From an uncultured Pseudomonadales bacterium (GTDB lineage: Bacteria > Pseudomonadota > Gammaproteobacteria > Pseudomonadales > Pseudohongiellaceae), in the NCBI GenBank assembly GCA_949372635.1, contig CASIAB010000012.1, positions 1-34,962 of the forward strand: 34,962 nucleotides of DNA, in the 5' to 3' direction. Made by a program: the position numbers and the translations under genes. Below are positions 8,671 through 18,205 of the stretch, one piece after another. The notes beneath the pieces were generated by a model that was given only the letters and a program-made list of their open reading frames with translations, was not told the DNA's origin and did not search any database. The stretch's first letter is position 1; each line of letters begins with the position of its first letter.

Positions 8671-10518
8671 TCAGATGTTGTGCAAGTATTCATATATGCT
8701 TTCGGCCAATTTCTTGCTTATCCCAGTAACTTTTACAATTTCTAACTCGCTGGCCTTACTGATCTCCTGATGCCCGCCGAAATAGCGCAACAACTCGCGC
8801 CTGCGCTTCGGCCCTAAGCCAGGTATCTCCTCGAGCTTAGACTGCTTGCTAACCTTGGCACGCCGAGCCCTGTGGCCGGTAATGGCAAAGCGATGAGCTT
8901 CGTCTCTTATCTGCTGCAGAAGATGCAGAGCGCCACTTTCAGTGGGTATGACGACCTCCTTAAAGCGCTCATCCTTAAGCAGGAACAAAGTCTCCTGGCC
9001 CGCGCGTCGACTTATGCCCTTAGCGATGCCTAGCAACTGAATCTCCGGCAGCTGAAACTTCTCCATGATCTTCTTGGCCTGGGTGAGCTGACCCTTGCCG
9101 CCGTCTATAAGCAGGATGTCTGGAATCTTGCCTTCTCCCTTGGCAAGCCTCGCAAAACGGCGATCTAGCACCTGCTCCATCGCGGCGTAGTCATCGCCCC
9201 CAGTTATTCCCTTGATATTGAAGCGGCGGTAATCGCTCTTCACCGCCCCGTTCTCATCGAACACTACGCAGGAACCTACGGTGCCCTCACCTGATGTATG
9301 GCTGATATCAAAACACTCTACCCGGTTTGGCATAGACTCAAGCTTGAGGGAGTCTTGTAACTGTTGGAAACGTTTATAAATATTTTGCTTATTGCTTACG
9401 TAAGCCTGTAGCGATTCACGGGCATTCGTCACTGCTAGCTGCAACCATTTGGCGCGATGGCCACGCACGCGCATCGATAGCTTTACCCTTCGCCCGGCCA
9501 CGTAGGCCAAAGCGTTCTGCAGCCCTTCAGCGTCCTCGAGCACCGAAGGCACGATGAGCTCCGCTGGAATATTGGCCGCCTTGTCATCGCCTAAGTAGGA
9601 CTGGGCCAGAAAGGCTGAAATCAGCTCACCTTCTTCTTCCGCTAGCTTGAAGCGCGGATAGAAATTCTTACTGCCGATGATGCGGCCTGCTCGGACATAG
9701 ATGACGTGGACACAGGCGTAGGACTGCAGGAACTCGGCAGCCACGATATCAGCATCTTCGCCCTGGTTGGCAACGATCTGGTCTTCCTGCATGCGCCTGA
9801 GCCCTATTATCTGGTCTCGCACCGCAGCCGCCCGCTCGAAGTCTTCTTTCTCCGCTGCCGTCTCCATATTCGCAGTCAACTCCTTGACCAGGTCGTTACT
9901 CTTGCCCTGCAGGAAAAGAGTCGAATAGTGCACGTCCTTCGCATAGTCCTCGGTGCTGATAGCTTTCACGCAAGGAGCCGTGCAGCGATCTATTTGATAC
10001 TGCAAACAAGGCCTTGATCTATTGTTAAAATAGCTATCTTGACACTGTCTTACCTTAAATACCTTTTGAAGTACTTGAAGGGTTTCGCGCGTGGCATTAG
10101 CACTAGGATAGGGACCGAAAAAGCGCCCCACTCGCTTGCGACTGCCACGATAGAAACCCAACCTTGGATAGTCATCCTTACTAGTCAGCAGGATGTAAGG
10201 ATAGGACTTATCGTCACGCATCTGAATGTTATAGGTTGGCCGGTGGCTCTTGATCAGTGTCTGCTCTAAGAGCAGCGCTTCGGTCTCGCTGTTGGTGACG
10301 GTAATCTCGATATTTTGGATCTTACTGACCATGGCCAGCGTCTTGCTGTTCAGACCCGACGCCCTAAAGTAGCTGCCTACTCTGTTCTTCAGGTTGCGCG
10401 CCTTGCCCACATAGATCACCTCACATGCCTCATTCAACATGCGATAGACGCCAGGACGACTACTGAGATGCGTAAGGAAGTGTTTATGATCAAATAGCAT
10501 ACTGACTTCTGCGAGCAT
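8671..10518 (-). CDS. uvrC: Excinuclease ABC subunit C
   Basis: 615 residues, full length. In nucleotide excision repair UvrC makes both incisions around a UvrB-marked lesion. The N-terminal GIY-YIG nuclease (3' incision) shows GVY at 23-25 and YVG at 36-38. A UVR domain lies at about 205-240 (EDFERAAAVRDQI). The RNase H-like nuclease (5' incision) has FDISHTSGEGTVGS and LLIDGGKGQL. A C-terminal helix-hairpin-helix pair begins IPGLGPKRRRELL. The start could also be the second Met (10500), which gives MLFDHKHF and better matches relatives. A weak aggatt stretch sits directly before the upstream ATG. Confidence 0.96.
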   Translation of the reverse strand: MLAEVSMLFDHKHFLTHLSSRPGVYRMLNEACEVIYVGKARNLKNRVGSYFRASGLNSKTLAMVSKIQNIEITVTNSETEALLLEQTLIKSHRPTYNIQMRDDKSYPYILLTSKDDYPRLGFYRGSRKRVGRFFGPYPSANATRETLQVLQKVFKVRQCQDSYFNNRSRPCLQYQIDRCTAPCVKAISTEDYAKDVHYSTLFLQGKSNDLVKELTANMETAAEKEDFERAAAVRDQIIGLRRMQEDQIVANQGEDADIVAAEFLQSYACVHVIYVRAGRIIGSKNFYPRFKLAEEEGELISAFLAQSYLGDDKAANIPAELIVPSVLEDAEGLQNALAYVAGRRVKLSMRVRGHRAKWLQLAVTNARESLQAYVSNKQNIYKRFQQLQDSLKLESMPNRVECFDISHTSGEGTVGSCVVFDENGAVKSDYRRFNIKGITGGDDYAAMEQVLDRRFARLAKGEGKIPDILLIDGGKGQLTQAKKIMEKFQLPEIQLLGIAKGISRRAGQETLFLLKDERFKEVVIPTESGALHLLQQIRDEAHRFAITGHRARRAKVSKQSKLEEIPGLGPKRRRELLRYFGGHQEISKASELEIVKVTGISKKLAESIYEYLHNI

Positions 10519-10778
10519 AATCCTGCTACAACCTCGCAGTTGGCAGGATTAGGGTCGATTGACTAGAATTATGGTCAGGTTAGCCGATGCGGCCTGCAGT
10601 CTCAACCGCGGGTTAACATTGGCGCTAAGGTATTCAATCGCTCTAAGAAAAACGAAGTAAAGCTGGACACAAACTGGAGAATCTAAAACAGGAACTGGTT
10701 CACACTTCTGAGGTTTAAAAATACAAACACGCCGAATCGATTAAAGTTTTTTAGAAGTATCAACGCGCAGAAAAGAGG

Positions 10779-11786
10779 TTAGATGATCTGAACTTCAGTC
10801 TGCAAGGCAATGCCGAAGCTCTGCAGAACCGAGCTGCTCATCTCTTGAGCGAGAAGCACGACGTCCTCGCCCGACGCATTGTCGCGGTTCACTAACACCA
10901 GCGCATGATCCTCATGAACTGCCGCGCCCCCTCGGCGCCTGCCTTTCCAGCCCTTTTGATCCAGCAACCAGGCAGCTGACACCTTTACCAGGTCAGCATC
11001 CTCAGTATTCCAAGCGGGAAGTTCCGGATAAAATTCACGCAGACTCAGTAACTTCGCCTTAGAAACAATAGGGTTCTTGAAGAAGCTCCCCGCATTACCA
11101 ACCTGCTTGGGGTCAGGCAGCTTGCTTCTGCGGATGACACAAACTGCATCGAAGACGCTCTGTGGCGTCACTTGTTGCCCAGCAAGCACTTCTGCCAGAC
11201 CAGCGTAGCCAACCTCTAGCGCTGGCTCTAAGGCGAGCTGCAAAGTCACTGAAAGAATAACCAGCTTCTGACCTGGGTCTTGCTTAAAAATGCTACCGCG
11301 GTAAGCGAACTGGCAGTCCGCCTTGCTCATGCGCCGTATCTCTCCAGTCTTTAAATCGAAGGCTTCCAACTCCACGAAGAACTGATCCAGCTCAACACCA
11401 TAGGCTCCGATGTTCTGGACTGGGGCCGCACCGACAGTGCCCGGAATAAGCGCTAAGTTTTCTATGCCATAAAGGGAATTCTTCAAGCAATACAAAACAA
11501 TTTCATGCCAGTTTTCCCCAGCAGCGGCTCGCAACAAGCCTGCACCGGGCAGCATCTCCCTGCCTCGATTGTTCATATACAGAACTAAGCCCGGGTAGTC
11601 GTTTATAAATAGCGTATTACTGCCCTGGCCGAGGACCAGCATCGACAAACGCTTCGATGCAGCAAATTCACGCGCTTGTCGCAGATCGCTGGGATCTTGT
11701 ACGTCAACAAAGTACGCAGCCATCTGACTCACACCGAAACTATTGTAAGAGGTGAGGTCGACCTGTTTCTGAATCTCAAATACCAC
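10779..11786 (-). CDS. murB: UDP-N-acetylenolpyruvoylglucosamine reductase
   Basis: 335 residues, a type I MurB with a GTG start 2 bases after the stop of the broken phosphatase. It reduces enolpyruvyl-UDP-GlcNAc to UDP-MurNAc with FAD and NADPH in the cytoplasm, an early step of peptidoglycan synthesis. FAD-binding residues include LGQGSNTLF (52-60) and IPGTVGAAPVQNIGAYG (114-130). The catalytic set is present: R163 (YRGS), S234 (GNAGSFFKNP) and E331 near the C-terminus. It is the last gene of the minus-strand envelope block. 260 bases without a gene separate it from uvrC. Confidence 0.96.
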   Translation of the reverse strand: MVFEIQKQVDLTSYNSFGVSQMAAYFVDVQDPSDLRQAREFAASKRLSMLVLGQGSNTLFINDYPGLVLYMNNRGREMLPGAGLLRAAAGENWHEIVLYCLKNSLYGIENLALIPGTVGAAPVQNIGAYGVELDQFFVELEAFDLKTGEIRRMSKADCQFAYRGSIFKQDPGQKLVILSVTLQLALEPALEVGYAGLAEVLAGQQVTPQSVFDAVCVIRRSKLPDPKQVGNAGSFFKNPIVSKAKLLSLREFYPELPAWNTEDADLVKVSAAWLLDQKGWKGRRRGGAAVHEDHALVLVNRDNASGEDVVLLAQEMSSSVLQSFGIALQTEVQII

Positions 11787-11788
11787 AG

Positions 11789-12315
11789 CTATTGCCCCGT
11801 CTTCGTAATGAACAGCTCTCGCTGTAGCTTCTCAAGTAAACACCGGTATGCGTCTTCTACTGGGTCCAACACCTTCTCGAAGCCTTGCCTTGCATCGCCG
11901 AAGTAAGGGCTCCGCACAGACCGTGTTGCATCATTCGAAAAAGATAACTGCAACTGCACCTTAGCCTTGCAGCTGCTGGGAGCGGCGCTCTCTAGGTGAT
12001 GCAAATTGTCTACGTCCATGGCCAACACGGAGTCGAACTCCTTAAAGTCATTAGCCCTAACTTGCCTGGCCACCTGCTCTTTCAAGTTATAACAACAGCG
12101 CTGGGCTGCTGCAATCGACCTTGGTCCGGATGATCGCCAATGAAATAAGTACTGGTTCCTACAGAGTTAACTTTTATAAATTTACTTAAGCCTTTATTTT
12201 ATATTAATTTTCCTAAAATCCCATGGGCAGTAGGTGAACGACAGATGTTGCCAAGGCAGACCATCAAGATCTTGAACTTGCGATTTTTATTTGCCCCATT
12301 AGCGACAGCGTTCAT
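11789..12315 (-). pseudogene. Low-molecular-weight protein-tyrosine phosphatase, broken (nonsense codon plus frameshift)
   Basis: The natural ATG is at 12315, 17 bases after the kdsB stop, and gives MNAVANGANKNRKFKILMVC. The P-loop CLGNICRSPTAHG follows, then an in-frame TAA (near 12210, after GILGKLI). The same frame resumes with NKGLSKFIKVNSVGTSTYFIGDHPD. A frame change near 12120 then leads into PRSIAAAQRCCYNL and the rest of the domain (FDSVLAMD, DPVEDAYRCLLEKLQ). Only the 3' piece (11789-12085) stays open as an ORF. The intact protein would have about 165-175 residues and act on phosphotyrosine, often of exopolysaccharide kinases. Two independent lesions indicate a pseudogene, though each could be a read error. 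Confidence 0.8.
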
Positions 12316-12332
12316 TGGCAATTTTGCGAAAT

Positions 12333-13073
12333 CTATGCTTTAAAAGCGTTGACGTGCGCACGCACGAGTTCTAAATCTCTCTCGGTGTCGACACCCGGAG
12401 GAATGCTCTCGCTAGACACAGCCACATGAATCCCGACTCCGTTGTATAACGCCCTTAACTGCTCTAGCTTCTCGATCACCTCAAGCTCACACACTGGCCA
12501 TTCGACAAATTGGTTAAGCACGGCAACTCGGTAGGCGTAGATACCAATGTGCCGGTAGCAGTTATTCGCAGAGGCACTGCCCCGCCAAGGAATCGTAGCG
12601 CGGCTGAAATACAGCGCATGCCCCCGATTATCGATAACCACCTTTACACTATTCGAATCGCAGATTTCTTCCTTGCCAGTGATGGCCTCGCAAAGTGTGG
12701 CGATGCCAACTTCAGAATCTTGTTGAAGGTTATTCGCTACCTGATTAATTGCACCCGGAGGAATTAGAGGTTCATCTGCCTGAACGTTGACCACCACAGC
12801 GGATTCTGGCATCTGCAATTGGTCGCTCACTTCTTGAATTCGATCGGTACCGGATACATGAGAGCTAGATGTCATGCAGACAAATGCGCCGAAGTCCTTC
12901 GCCGCCTCTTGGATCCGCACGTCATCGGTAGCGATGATTACCTTGTCGGCCTTACTCTCAAGAGCGCGCTCGTAGGTGTGCTGCAGCATCGGCTTGCCAC
13001 AGATATCCAGAAGCGGTTTTCCCTTTAAGCGCTGCGCCGCGTAGCGGGCCGGAATGACGACGCTGAAACTCAT
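12333..13073 (-). CDS. kdsB: 3-deoxy-manno-octulosonate cytidylyltransferase (CMP-Kdo synthetase)
   Basis: 246 residues from the ATG at 13073, which overlaps the ycaR stop as ATGA. The frame is open five codons further up, but the coupled ATG gives the family N-terminus MSFSVVIPARYAAQRLKGKP. It activates Kdo with CTP for lipid A core assembly. The nucleotide-binding PARYAAQRLKGKPL segment, VVNVQADEPLI and YFSRATIPW are all as in KdsB. Length is normal. Confidence 0.95.
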   Translation of the reverse strand: MSFSVVIPARYAAQRLKGKPLLDICGKPMLQHTYERALESKADKVIIATDDVRIQEAAKDFGAFVCMTSSSHVSGTDRIQEVSDQLQMPESAVVVNVQADEPLIPPGAINQVANNLQQDSEVGIATLCEAITGKEEICDSNSVKVVIDNRGHALYFSRATIPWRGSASANNCYRHIGIYAYRVAVLNQFVEWPVCELEVIEKLEQLRALYNGVGIHVAVSSESIPPGVDTERDLELVRAHVNAFKA

Positions 13074-13261
13074 CGGTATTTCTCGCATTCTTCCCCTGTT
13101 AGCCCCCTAGCTTCATTACTGAGCATCACCGGCACATCATCTCTAACTGGATATGCCAATGCGTCAGCCAGGCAGACCAATTCCCTCGCCACCCGATCAT
13201 ATTGCAATTCACCCTTGCACAGAGGACAGGCGAGAATAGTTAAAAGTTTTTGGTCGAGCAT
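13070..13261 (-). CDS. ycaR: Trm112 family protein (YcaR/UPF0434)
   Basis: 63 residues. A small zinc-ribbon-like protein that commonly sits between lpxK and kdsB in gammaproteobacteria. It shows CPLC (C12, C15), C30, and the family string LAYPVRDDVPVML. The family is related to the Trm112 methyltransferase activator. Its role in gammaproteobacteria is not firmly known. It is translationally coupled to kdsB. Confidence 0.93.
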   Translation of the reverse strand: MLDQKLLTILACPLCKGELQYDRVARELVCLADALAYPVRDDVPVMLSNEARGLTGEECEKYR

Positions 13262-13333
13262 AGAGGGACTCCTGGGTCTTCATAAAAACGAAGGGAATAA
13301 ATCAGCTACAGCTTTTAGTCTAAGGTATTATTT

Positions 13334-14347
13334 CTAAAGAATGGAGACTTGTCGAATGTCTTCAATGAGACGCTCGACAAATTGACTCTCAAGATTCACT
13401 TCTACCGATAGATACCAAAAATTGTTTTTGGCGAACTGGCGACATTTTACCGCATCCTTTTCTGTCATTACGACAGGTTGATGCTCATCAATACCCTGTC
13501 GCTTAAAATCGGCTGCGGTAAAGTTGTGATGATCGGGAAAAGTGAAAGTCACTAATTGGTATGGCAAGCGCTCCAATAACGCGTAGAAGCGCTGCGGATT
13601 GCCAAGCGCGGAAACCGCCTGCAACTTGTTGTTCGTGTCAAATGGCGCTTCAGCAAAAAGTCGCTTCTCGCCGCTGACCAAATTGACGAGGGCGCGCGGC
13701 TCCAATTGCATCCTGCTAGCTCTCGCCAATTGTGGAATTTCTCTTGCAGGTTCGCCGTTTACGACGATATATTGAATCCCATTCAGACGATACATCGATT
13801 CCCTCAGAGGTCCAGCAGGAACGCAGAAACCATTAGAGAAAAGCCGCTGACCATCTATGACCGCGATTTCAAGATCACGATACAACTTATAGTGCTGCAA
13901 GCCATCATCACTAAGCACCACATCCACGTCTTCGCAAAAAAGCAGAGCATGCAATGCCGCACTGCGATCCGGATCGACATACACCGGACAGCCAGTCTTT
14001 TCTGCGATAAGAAGCGCCTCGTCACCGGATTGATTAACATCGCTGTCACTATTGACCGCAAGAGGATAGCCTGGCGCATGTCCACCGTAGCCACGACTGA
14101 CGATGCCAGGCTTAAAGCCTTGTTTCAGCAATTCTTGAGAGAGTGCGATCAGCAAGGGTGTCTTGCCGGTCCCACCAAGTGAGATGTTCCCGATGACAAT
14201 GAGAGGGGCTGTTAGATCAGATGGACGTTTCTTCGATTGCTGAGCTGCCCTGCGGATAGTCGTCAGCAATTGAAACAATACAGAGACTGGCCATAACAAA
14301 ATCAACCACCTTGCTCTTTTATACCATGCCCTTTCTAGAAAATTCAT
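13334..14347 (-). CDS. lpxK: Tetraacyldisaccharide 4'-kinase
   Basis: 337 residues. It phosphorylates the 4' position of the lipid A disaccharide at the inner membrane, giving lipid IVA. A hydrophobic N-terminal helix (about residues 14-30) precedes the Walker A motif GNISLGGTGKTP (53-64). VLSDDGLQHYKLYRD, characteristic of LpxK, follows. MTEKDAVKC is near the C-terminus. Its ATG overlaps the msbA stop by 4 bases, and the same coupling joins msbA to exbD. Confidence 0.96.
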   Translation of the reverse strand: MNFLERAWYKRARWLILLWPVSVLFQLLTTIRRAAQQSKKRPSDLTAPLIVIGNISLGGTGKTPLLIALSQELLKQGFKPGIVSRGYGGHAPGYPLAVNSDSDVNQSGDEALLIAEKTGCPVYVDPDRSAALHALLFCEDVDVVLSDDGLQHYKLYRDLEIAVIDGQRLFSNGFCVPAGPLRESMYRLNGIQYIVVNGEPAREIPQLARASRMQLEPRALVNLVSGEKRLFAEAPFDTNNKLQAVSALGNPQRFYALLERLPYQLVTFTFPDHHNFTAADFKRQGIDEHQPVVMTEKDAVKCRQFAKNNFWYLSVEVNLESQFVERLIEDIRQVSIL

Positions 14348-16125
14348 TTAGCTGCTACCGAAATATTTTCCGAGAGCTGCTTAGCGTGAAGCCTTGAATA
14401 ATTCGCCTTCTTAGCAAGCAATTCCTCATGAGTGCCAGACTCTATAATATTTCCCTGCTCTATGACTAATATCAAGTCGGCGTTCTCGATTGTCGACAGC
14501 CTATGAGCTATAACAAATGTAGTCCTTCCCTTGCGGAGGGTATCTAACGCTTCCTTTATGCGCATCTCCGATTCAGAATCCAGCGCCGAGGTAGCCTCGT
14601 CGAAGATCAAAATAGGCGCGTCCCTAAACAGAGCGCGAGCAATTGCGATGCGCTGGCGCTGACCACCAGACAACAGCACGGCATCGTCACCAACCAGCGT
14701 GTCCATACCTTGCTCTAACTGTTCGATGAACTCCATCGCGTGCGCATCGCTGGCTGCTTTGCTTGTCTTCTCATGATCGATAACATCCTCGCCATAGGCG
14801 ATGTTCTCTTCTATCGTGCCATTGAATAGCACAACCTGCTGAGAGACTAGAGAAATATTTTCACGCAAACTCTGTAGCTTCAAATCCTTCAACGGCACGC
14901 CGTCTAGCGTTATCTCGCCCTGCTGAAAGTCATAGAATCGAGTAATTAGACTCACCAGACTAGACTTGCCACTACCAGACTTTCCGACCAGCGCGATCGT
15001 CTGCCCAGGCTGCGCAACAAAATTAATATCCGTCAGCGTCTGGGCTCCATCTTTGTAAGCGAAACTCACATTTGTGAATTCGACACGTCCCTTCGCCCTA
15101 TGCAACAACTGGGTGCCGGTGTCCTTTTCTATCTCCTCGTCTAACAATTCAAAGATGCTCGCCGCGGCTGAAAGACCCCGCTGAATCACGGCGTTGATTT
15201 GTGTGAGCTGGCGGATAGGTTTTGCCAACAAGCCGGCCGCGCTTAAAAACGCCACGAAATCGCCTGGAGTATTGTTAGCGAAAAATTCCGGTGACATAGC
15301 GAACCAGACCAATGCTGCTATCGCTGTACTGACTATCAACTGGATCAGCGGTGTGCTCGCGCTGCGTGTGAGCACCATCTTCATATTCTGCACGCGATTC
15401 TTCTCACTCGCCGCAGACAGCCTATTGCTCACATGGTCTTCTGCATTAAATGTCCTAATCACACGATGACCCTTGATTGACTCAGTAGTAATCTGAGTCA
15501 CATCGCCCATGGAATCTTGTATCTGCGTGCTATAGCGGCGAAATTTCTTAGACGCCACCGAGACGACCTTGCCGACAACCGGCGCTATAATCAAAAAGGT
15601 AAGGCTGAGCTTCCAGTCCATATACGTCAGATAGGCAAGCAGCCCGATCACAGTGAAGCCTTCGCGCACCAACACGGCCACAGCATTGCTCGCGGCACCG
15701 GTAATCTGCGTGACGTCAAAAGTTAGTTTAGAGACGAGTCGTCCCGAGAGATTATTATCGAAGTAACTTGCAGGCAAGCGGATTAGCCTGTCGATCAATT
15801 CGCAACGTAGCTTATGAACTAAGTGATTCGATATGCCCGAAAGATAGTAGCTACCCATGAAGCCACCAAGTCCGCGCACGGCCGCTAGGCCGATAAACGC
15901 CAACGGGCTCAATACTCGCAGAGCCGCATAGTCCTCAGCAGCAATGGCATCGACGGTCCAGCCCAGCCACCAGGTCGCGGCGGGCACGGTAAGCGCGAAG
16001 ATGACATAGCCAAGCATGGCTGTGCCAAACAGCATACGATGTGGAAGCACATAACTAAATAGCCGACCGTAAAGACGCCAACTCTCTTGCTTAACTATTT
16101 TTCGATCCGTTTCGCTCATAGTCAA
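14344..16125 (-). CDS. msbA: Lipid A flippase, ABC transporter permease/ATPase
   Basis: 593 residues, a fused half-transporter. Six transmembrane helices occupy about residues 25-315. The nucleotide-binding domain follows, with Walker A GKSGSGKSS (about 385), signature LLSGGQRQR (about 490), Walker B ILIFDEATSALD (about 512) and the switch His in IAHRLST. It flips nascent lipid A-core from the inner to the periplasmic leaflet. It lies between exbD and lpxK, a classic lipid A arrangement. A second possible start lies two codons in (MSETDRKI). Confidence 0.96.
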   Translation of the reverse strand: MTMSETDRKIVKQESWRLYGRLFSYVLPHRMLFGTAMLGYVIFALTVPAATWWLGWTVDAIAAEDYAALRVLSPLAFIGLAAVRGLGGFMGSYYLSGISNHLVHKLRCELIDRLIRLPASYFDNNLSGRLVSKLTFDVTQITGAASNAVAVLVREGFTVIGLLAYLTYMDWKLSLTFLIIAPVVGKVVSVASKKFRRYSTQIQDSMGDVTQITTESIKGHRVIRTFNAEDHVSNRLSAASEKNRVQNMKMVLTRSASTPLIQLIVSTAIAALVWFAMSPEFFANNTPGDFVAFLSAAGLLAKPIRQLTQINAVIQRGLSAAASIFELLDEEIEKDTGTQLLHRAKGRVEFTNVSFAYKDGAQTLTDINFVAQPGQTIALVGKSGSGKSSLVSLITRFYDFQQGEITLDGVPLKDLKLQSLRENISLVSQQVVLFNGTIEENIAYGEDVIDHEKTSKAASDAHAMEFIEQLEQGMDTLVGDDAVLLSGGQRQRIAIARALFRDAPILIFDEATSALDSESEMRIKEALDTLRKGRTTFVIAHRLSTIENADLILVIEQGNIIESGTHEELLAKKANYSRLHAKQLSENISVAAK

Positions 16126-16577
16126 TCCGTTAGGGTAGATTCCGGTTGTTCAAGTTGCTCGGATTCCTGAAGCCGCTGCGTAGCGATGTTGAGGCGTATA
16201 AATCCAGATTGACCAATACCATCCATAGCAGTCACAACAGATTGATGTGTAGCCTGGGCATCGGCGATCAACAGAATCGGCAAGTTGTAATCACCGCCCG
16301 ACTCTAACTTCAAACCCTGCACCAGCGTCTCGATCCTAGAATTGACCAGCGCCCTGCCATTGATCGAAAAACTACCGTCTCTGGCAACTAGAATCTCTAC
16401 TTGCTCAGGATCACTCTCTGCAGCCTCGGCGTTCGCCTCTGGGAGGTTTACCAGCAGCCGTGTCTCATGGCTAAATGTCGTGGTTACCATAAAAAAGATA
16501 AGCAGCAGAAACACCACGTCTATGAGCGGTGTCATATTAATGCCGAGTTCTCCGCGATTGGCTCGTTTGAATTTCAC
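16122..16577 (-). CDS. exbD: Biopolymer transport protein ExbD/TolR family
   Basis: 151 residues. One N-terminal transmembrane helix begins MTPLIDVVFLLLIFFMV, with the Asp that conducts protons in ExbD/TolR. A periplasmic domain follows. With ExbB it converts proton-motive force into work for TonB or Tol-like partners. It overlaps msbA by 4 bases and is 35 bases downstream of exbB. In this operon the pair may serve envelope functions rather than siderophore uptake alone (inference). Confidence 0.93.
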   Translation of the reverse strand: MKFKRANRGELGINMTPLIDVVFLLLIFFMVTTTFSHETRLLVNLPEANAEAAESDPEQVEILVARDGSFSINGRALVNSRIETLVQGLKLESGGDYNLPILLIADAQATHQSVVTAMDGIGQSGFIRLNIATQRLQESEQLEQPESTLTD

Positions 16578-16612
16578 GTTGCTTTGCTCTCTCTAGTTCT
16601 TCTTTAACTGCA

Positions 16613-17233
16613 CTATTTCACTTCTACTTTACGATCGCTGTGCAGCGCATCGACTAGCTTGATAGACTCCTGCTCCAAGATCAGTACTAGGGATTCGACC
16701 TTTCGCGTAAAATGACGATGGGCAATATATGTAGGTATCGCGACGGTGAGTCCAGCCGCTGTCGATATCAACGCTTCGGAGATACCGCCAGCCAGCACAT
16801 TCGCATTACCGGCGCCCTGCAGCATGATCTCGCTGAACACGCGAATCATGCCAACAACCGTGCCCAATAGGCCCAGCAGCGGCGTGATCGCAGCTATGGT
16901 GCCTAAGGTATTCAGGTAACGCTCCATGTCATGGATAACTTGTGAGGCAGCCTGCTCGACACTCTCGATCATCGCCGCTCTGCCGTACTTAGAGCTAAGC
17001 AGGCCTGCTGCCAAAATCTGACCCAGCGGAGATGAGATTCGTAGCTCGCGTAGCTTGCTGGAATCCAATTGATTATTTTTTAACCAAGTCCATATCTGTG
17101 CGAGAACGTATTTGGGCGTGATCCGGGCAGCGCTCAGGCTCCAGAATCGTTCAATAGCAATAGCTATCGCTAAGATGGAACACAGAATAATGGGCAGCAT
17201 CAGCCAACCGCCAGCCCGAATTATTTCTACCAC
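16613..17233 (-). CDS. exbB: MotA/TolQ/ExbB proton channel family protein
   Basis: 206 residues with three membrane segments: the N-terminus (about 10-28) and two near the C-terminal half (LNTLGTIAAITPLLGLLGTV and ISTAAGLTVAIPTYIA). The GLLGTVVGM turn is typical. It forms the pentameric channel around ExbD. It is first in the exbB-exbD-msbA-lpxK run and lies downstream of the comEC remnant. Confidence 0.93.
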   Translation of the reverse strand: MVEIIRAGGWLMLPIILCSILAIAIAIERFWSLSAARITPKYVLAQIWTWLKNNQLDSSKLRELRISSPLGQILAAGLLSSKYGRAAMIESVEQAASQVIHDMERYLNTLGTIAAITPLLGLLGTVVGMIRVFSEIMLQGAGNANVLAGGISEALISTAAGLTVAIPTYIAHRHFTRKVESLVLILEQESIKLVDALHSDRKVEVK

Positions 17234-17402
17234 GTGTTTCCTCCAACAATTCGATTAAAGACTCTATCATATTCGCCAGTACACGGCCTAAAGAGACGGC
17301 TAGTCCTTCTTAGTAGACTTATCGGCATCAATTGCAGGTCTAATTAATGCCAAGATCGAGAATTCCTTTTCTTGTACTGGCTAATGTGAATAATTTGATC
17401 CT

Positions 17403-18121
17403 CTAGTCTTCATTTTTATTAACTTTCTCAATAAATTCGAAGCTAATCATACCACCCTGTGCTCTATTAGGATCCTTGCTAGCGAATTCACCGAAGCGTG
17501 CAACCACCTCACCGTGAGGATGACCAAAGCTATTGCGGTAGCCAGCGAAAAACACCACGAAGCTCAGCTCGACGCGCTTAATGAGGGCATAACTTGATGC
17601 CGCTGATCATGCCAATGGACAGCCCTGATATAACAAATAGATGATTGCTTTCCGTTGCGGTAAAGAGCCCCCAGCTGACTTAAGGAATCTGAGACCTGCC
17701 ACCAAGCAGCATAGCAATCAAGAGGCCGCCGTAGTAAGTGAGAATCAACTTGCGTGGAAAGAATCCTGATGGCACGTGCAGAAACTGAAACTGAAACTGA
17801 AAATTCTGCGCAATCAATGATTGCGTTTCGGCAGGCCGATTACGACATTTTCAACTTGAAAGTTCCCCCTTCGAATATCTCGGGCAGGCGCTTCCTAATC
17901 AGATCGCTATCCCAGTATAGGTGCCGCCTCACGCCTGGAAAAACTAGCAGCAACCCAATAACTAATCGGCGAAGAATGTTGCCGCCTTCAATAACTCGGC
18001 TAACAATAAAGAAAAAAGGAGATGGCTACAAATTCCGGAAGAGAGTTTGCGCGAATAAGACATCAGCAAAGAGGGTGGCGCCAGCAATGCCTGCACATAT
18101 CAACAATAAGGCGCAGCGCAT
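17403..18121 (-). pseudogene. comEC: comEC/rec2 DNA-uptake channel, internally deleted and decayed
   Basis: Minus-strand pieces in order identify ComEC. Near 18121 an ATG opens MRCALLLICAGIAG, with a TAG after about 32 codons. The frame goes on to LPEIFEGGTFKL, shifts, and gives VIGLPKRN. Near 17610-17680 comes SWGLFTATESNHLFVISGL, matching the family motif LFxATGTxHLxVISGLHIG. Downstream, VVFFAGYRNSFGHPHGEVVARF and ISFEF match the C-terminal end, with a stop at 17403-17405. A normal gene is about 2.2-2.4 kb and this is 0.72 kb. Most of the membrane channel and the metallo-beta-lactamase-like domain are gone. Its place between lolE and exbB is the usual comEC site. It cannot work in DNA uptake. 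Confidence 0.85.
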
Positions 18122-18205
18122 CGATTCACCTATCTACCTTTGATACCTGTACCTTACTTCATAAGTTATAGAAAACACTGAAGGATGAAGCGGGCAGCGG
18201 GAAAA

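Noticed and set aside
17781..17803. Tandem hexamers (actgaa) as a CRISPR or regulatory repeat
   Set aside because: Short low-complexity run inside the decayed comEC, with no spacers and no cas genes. No CRISPR array was seen anywhere in the window.
17754..18143. Plus-strand ORF of 129 codons between exbB and lolE
   Set aside because: It is antisense to the comEC remnant, whose motifs are clear on the minus strand. The plus-strand protein is low-complexity and resembles no family.
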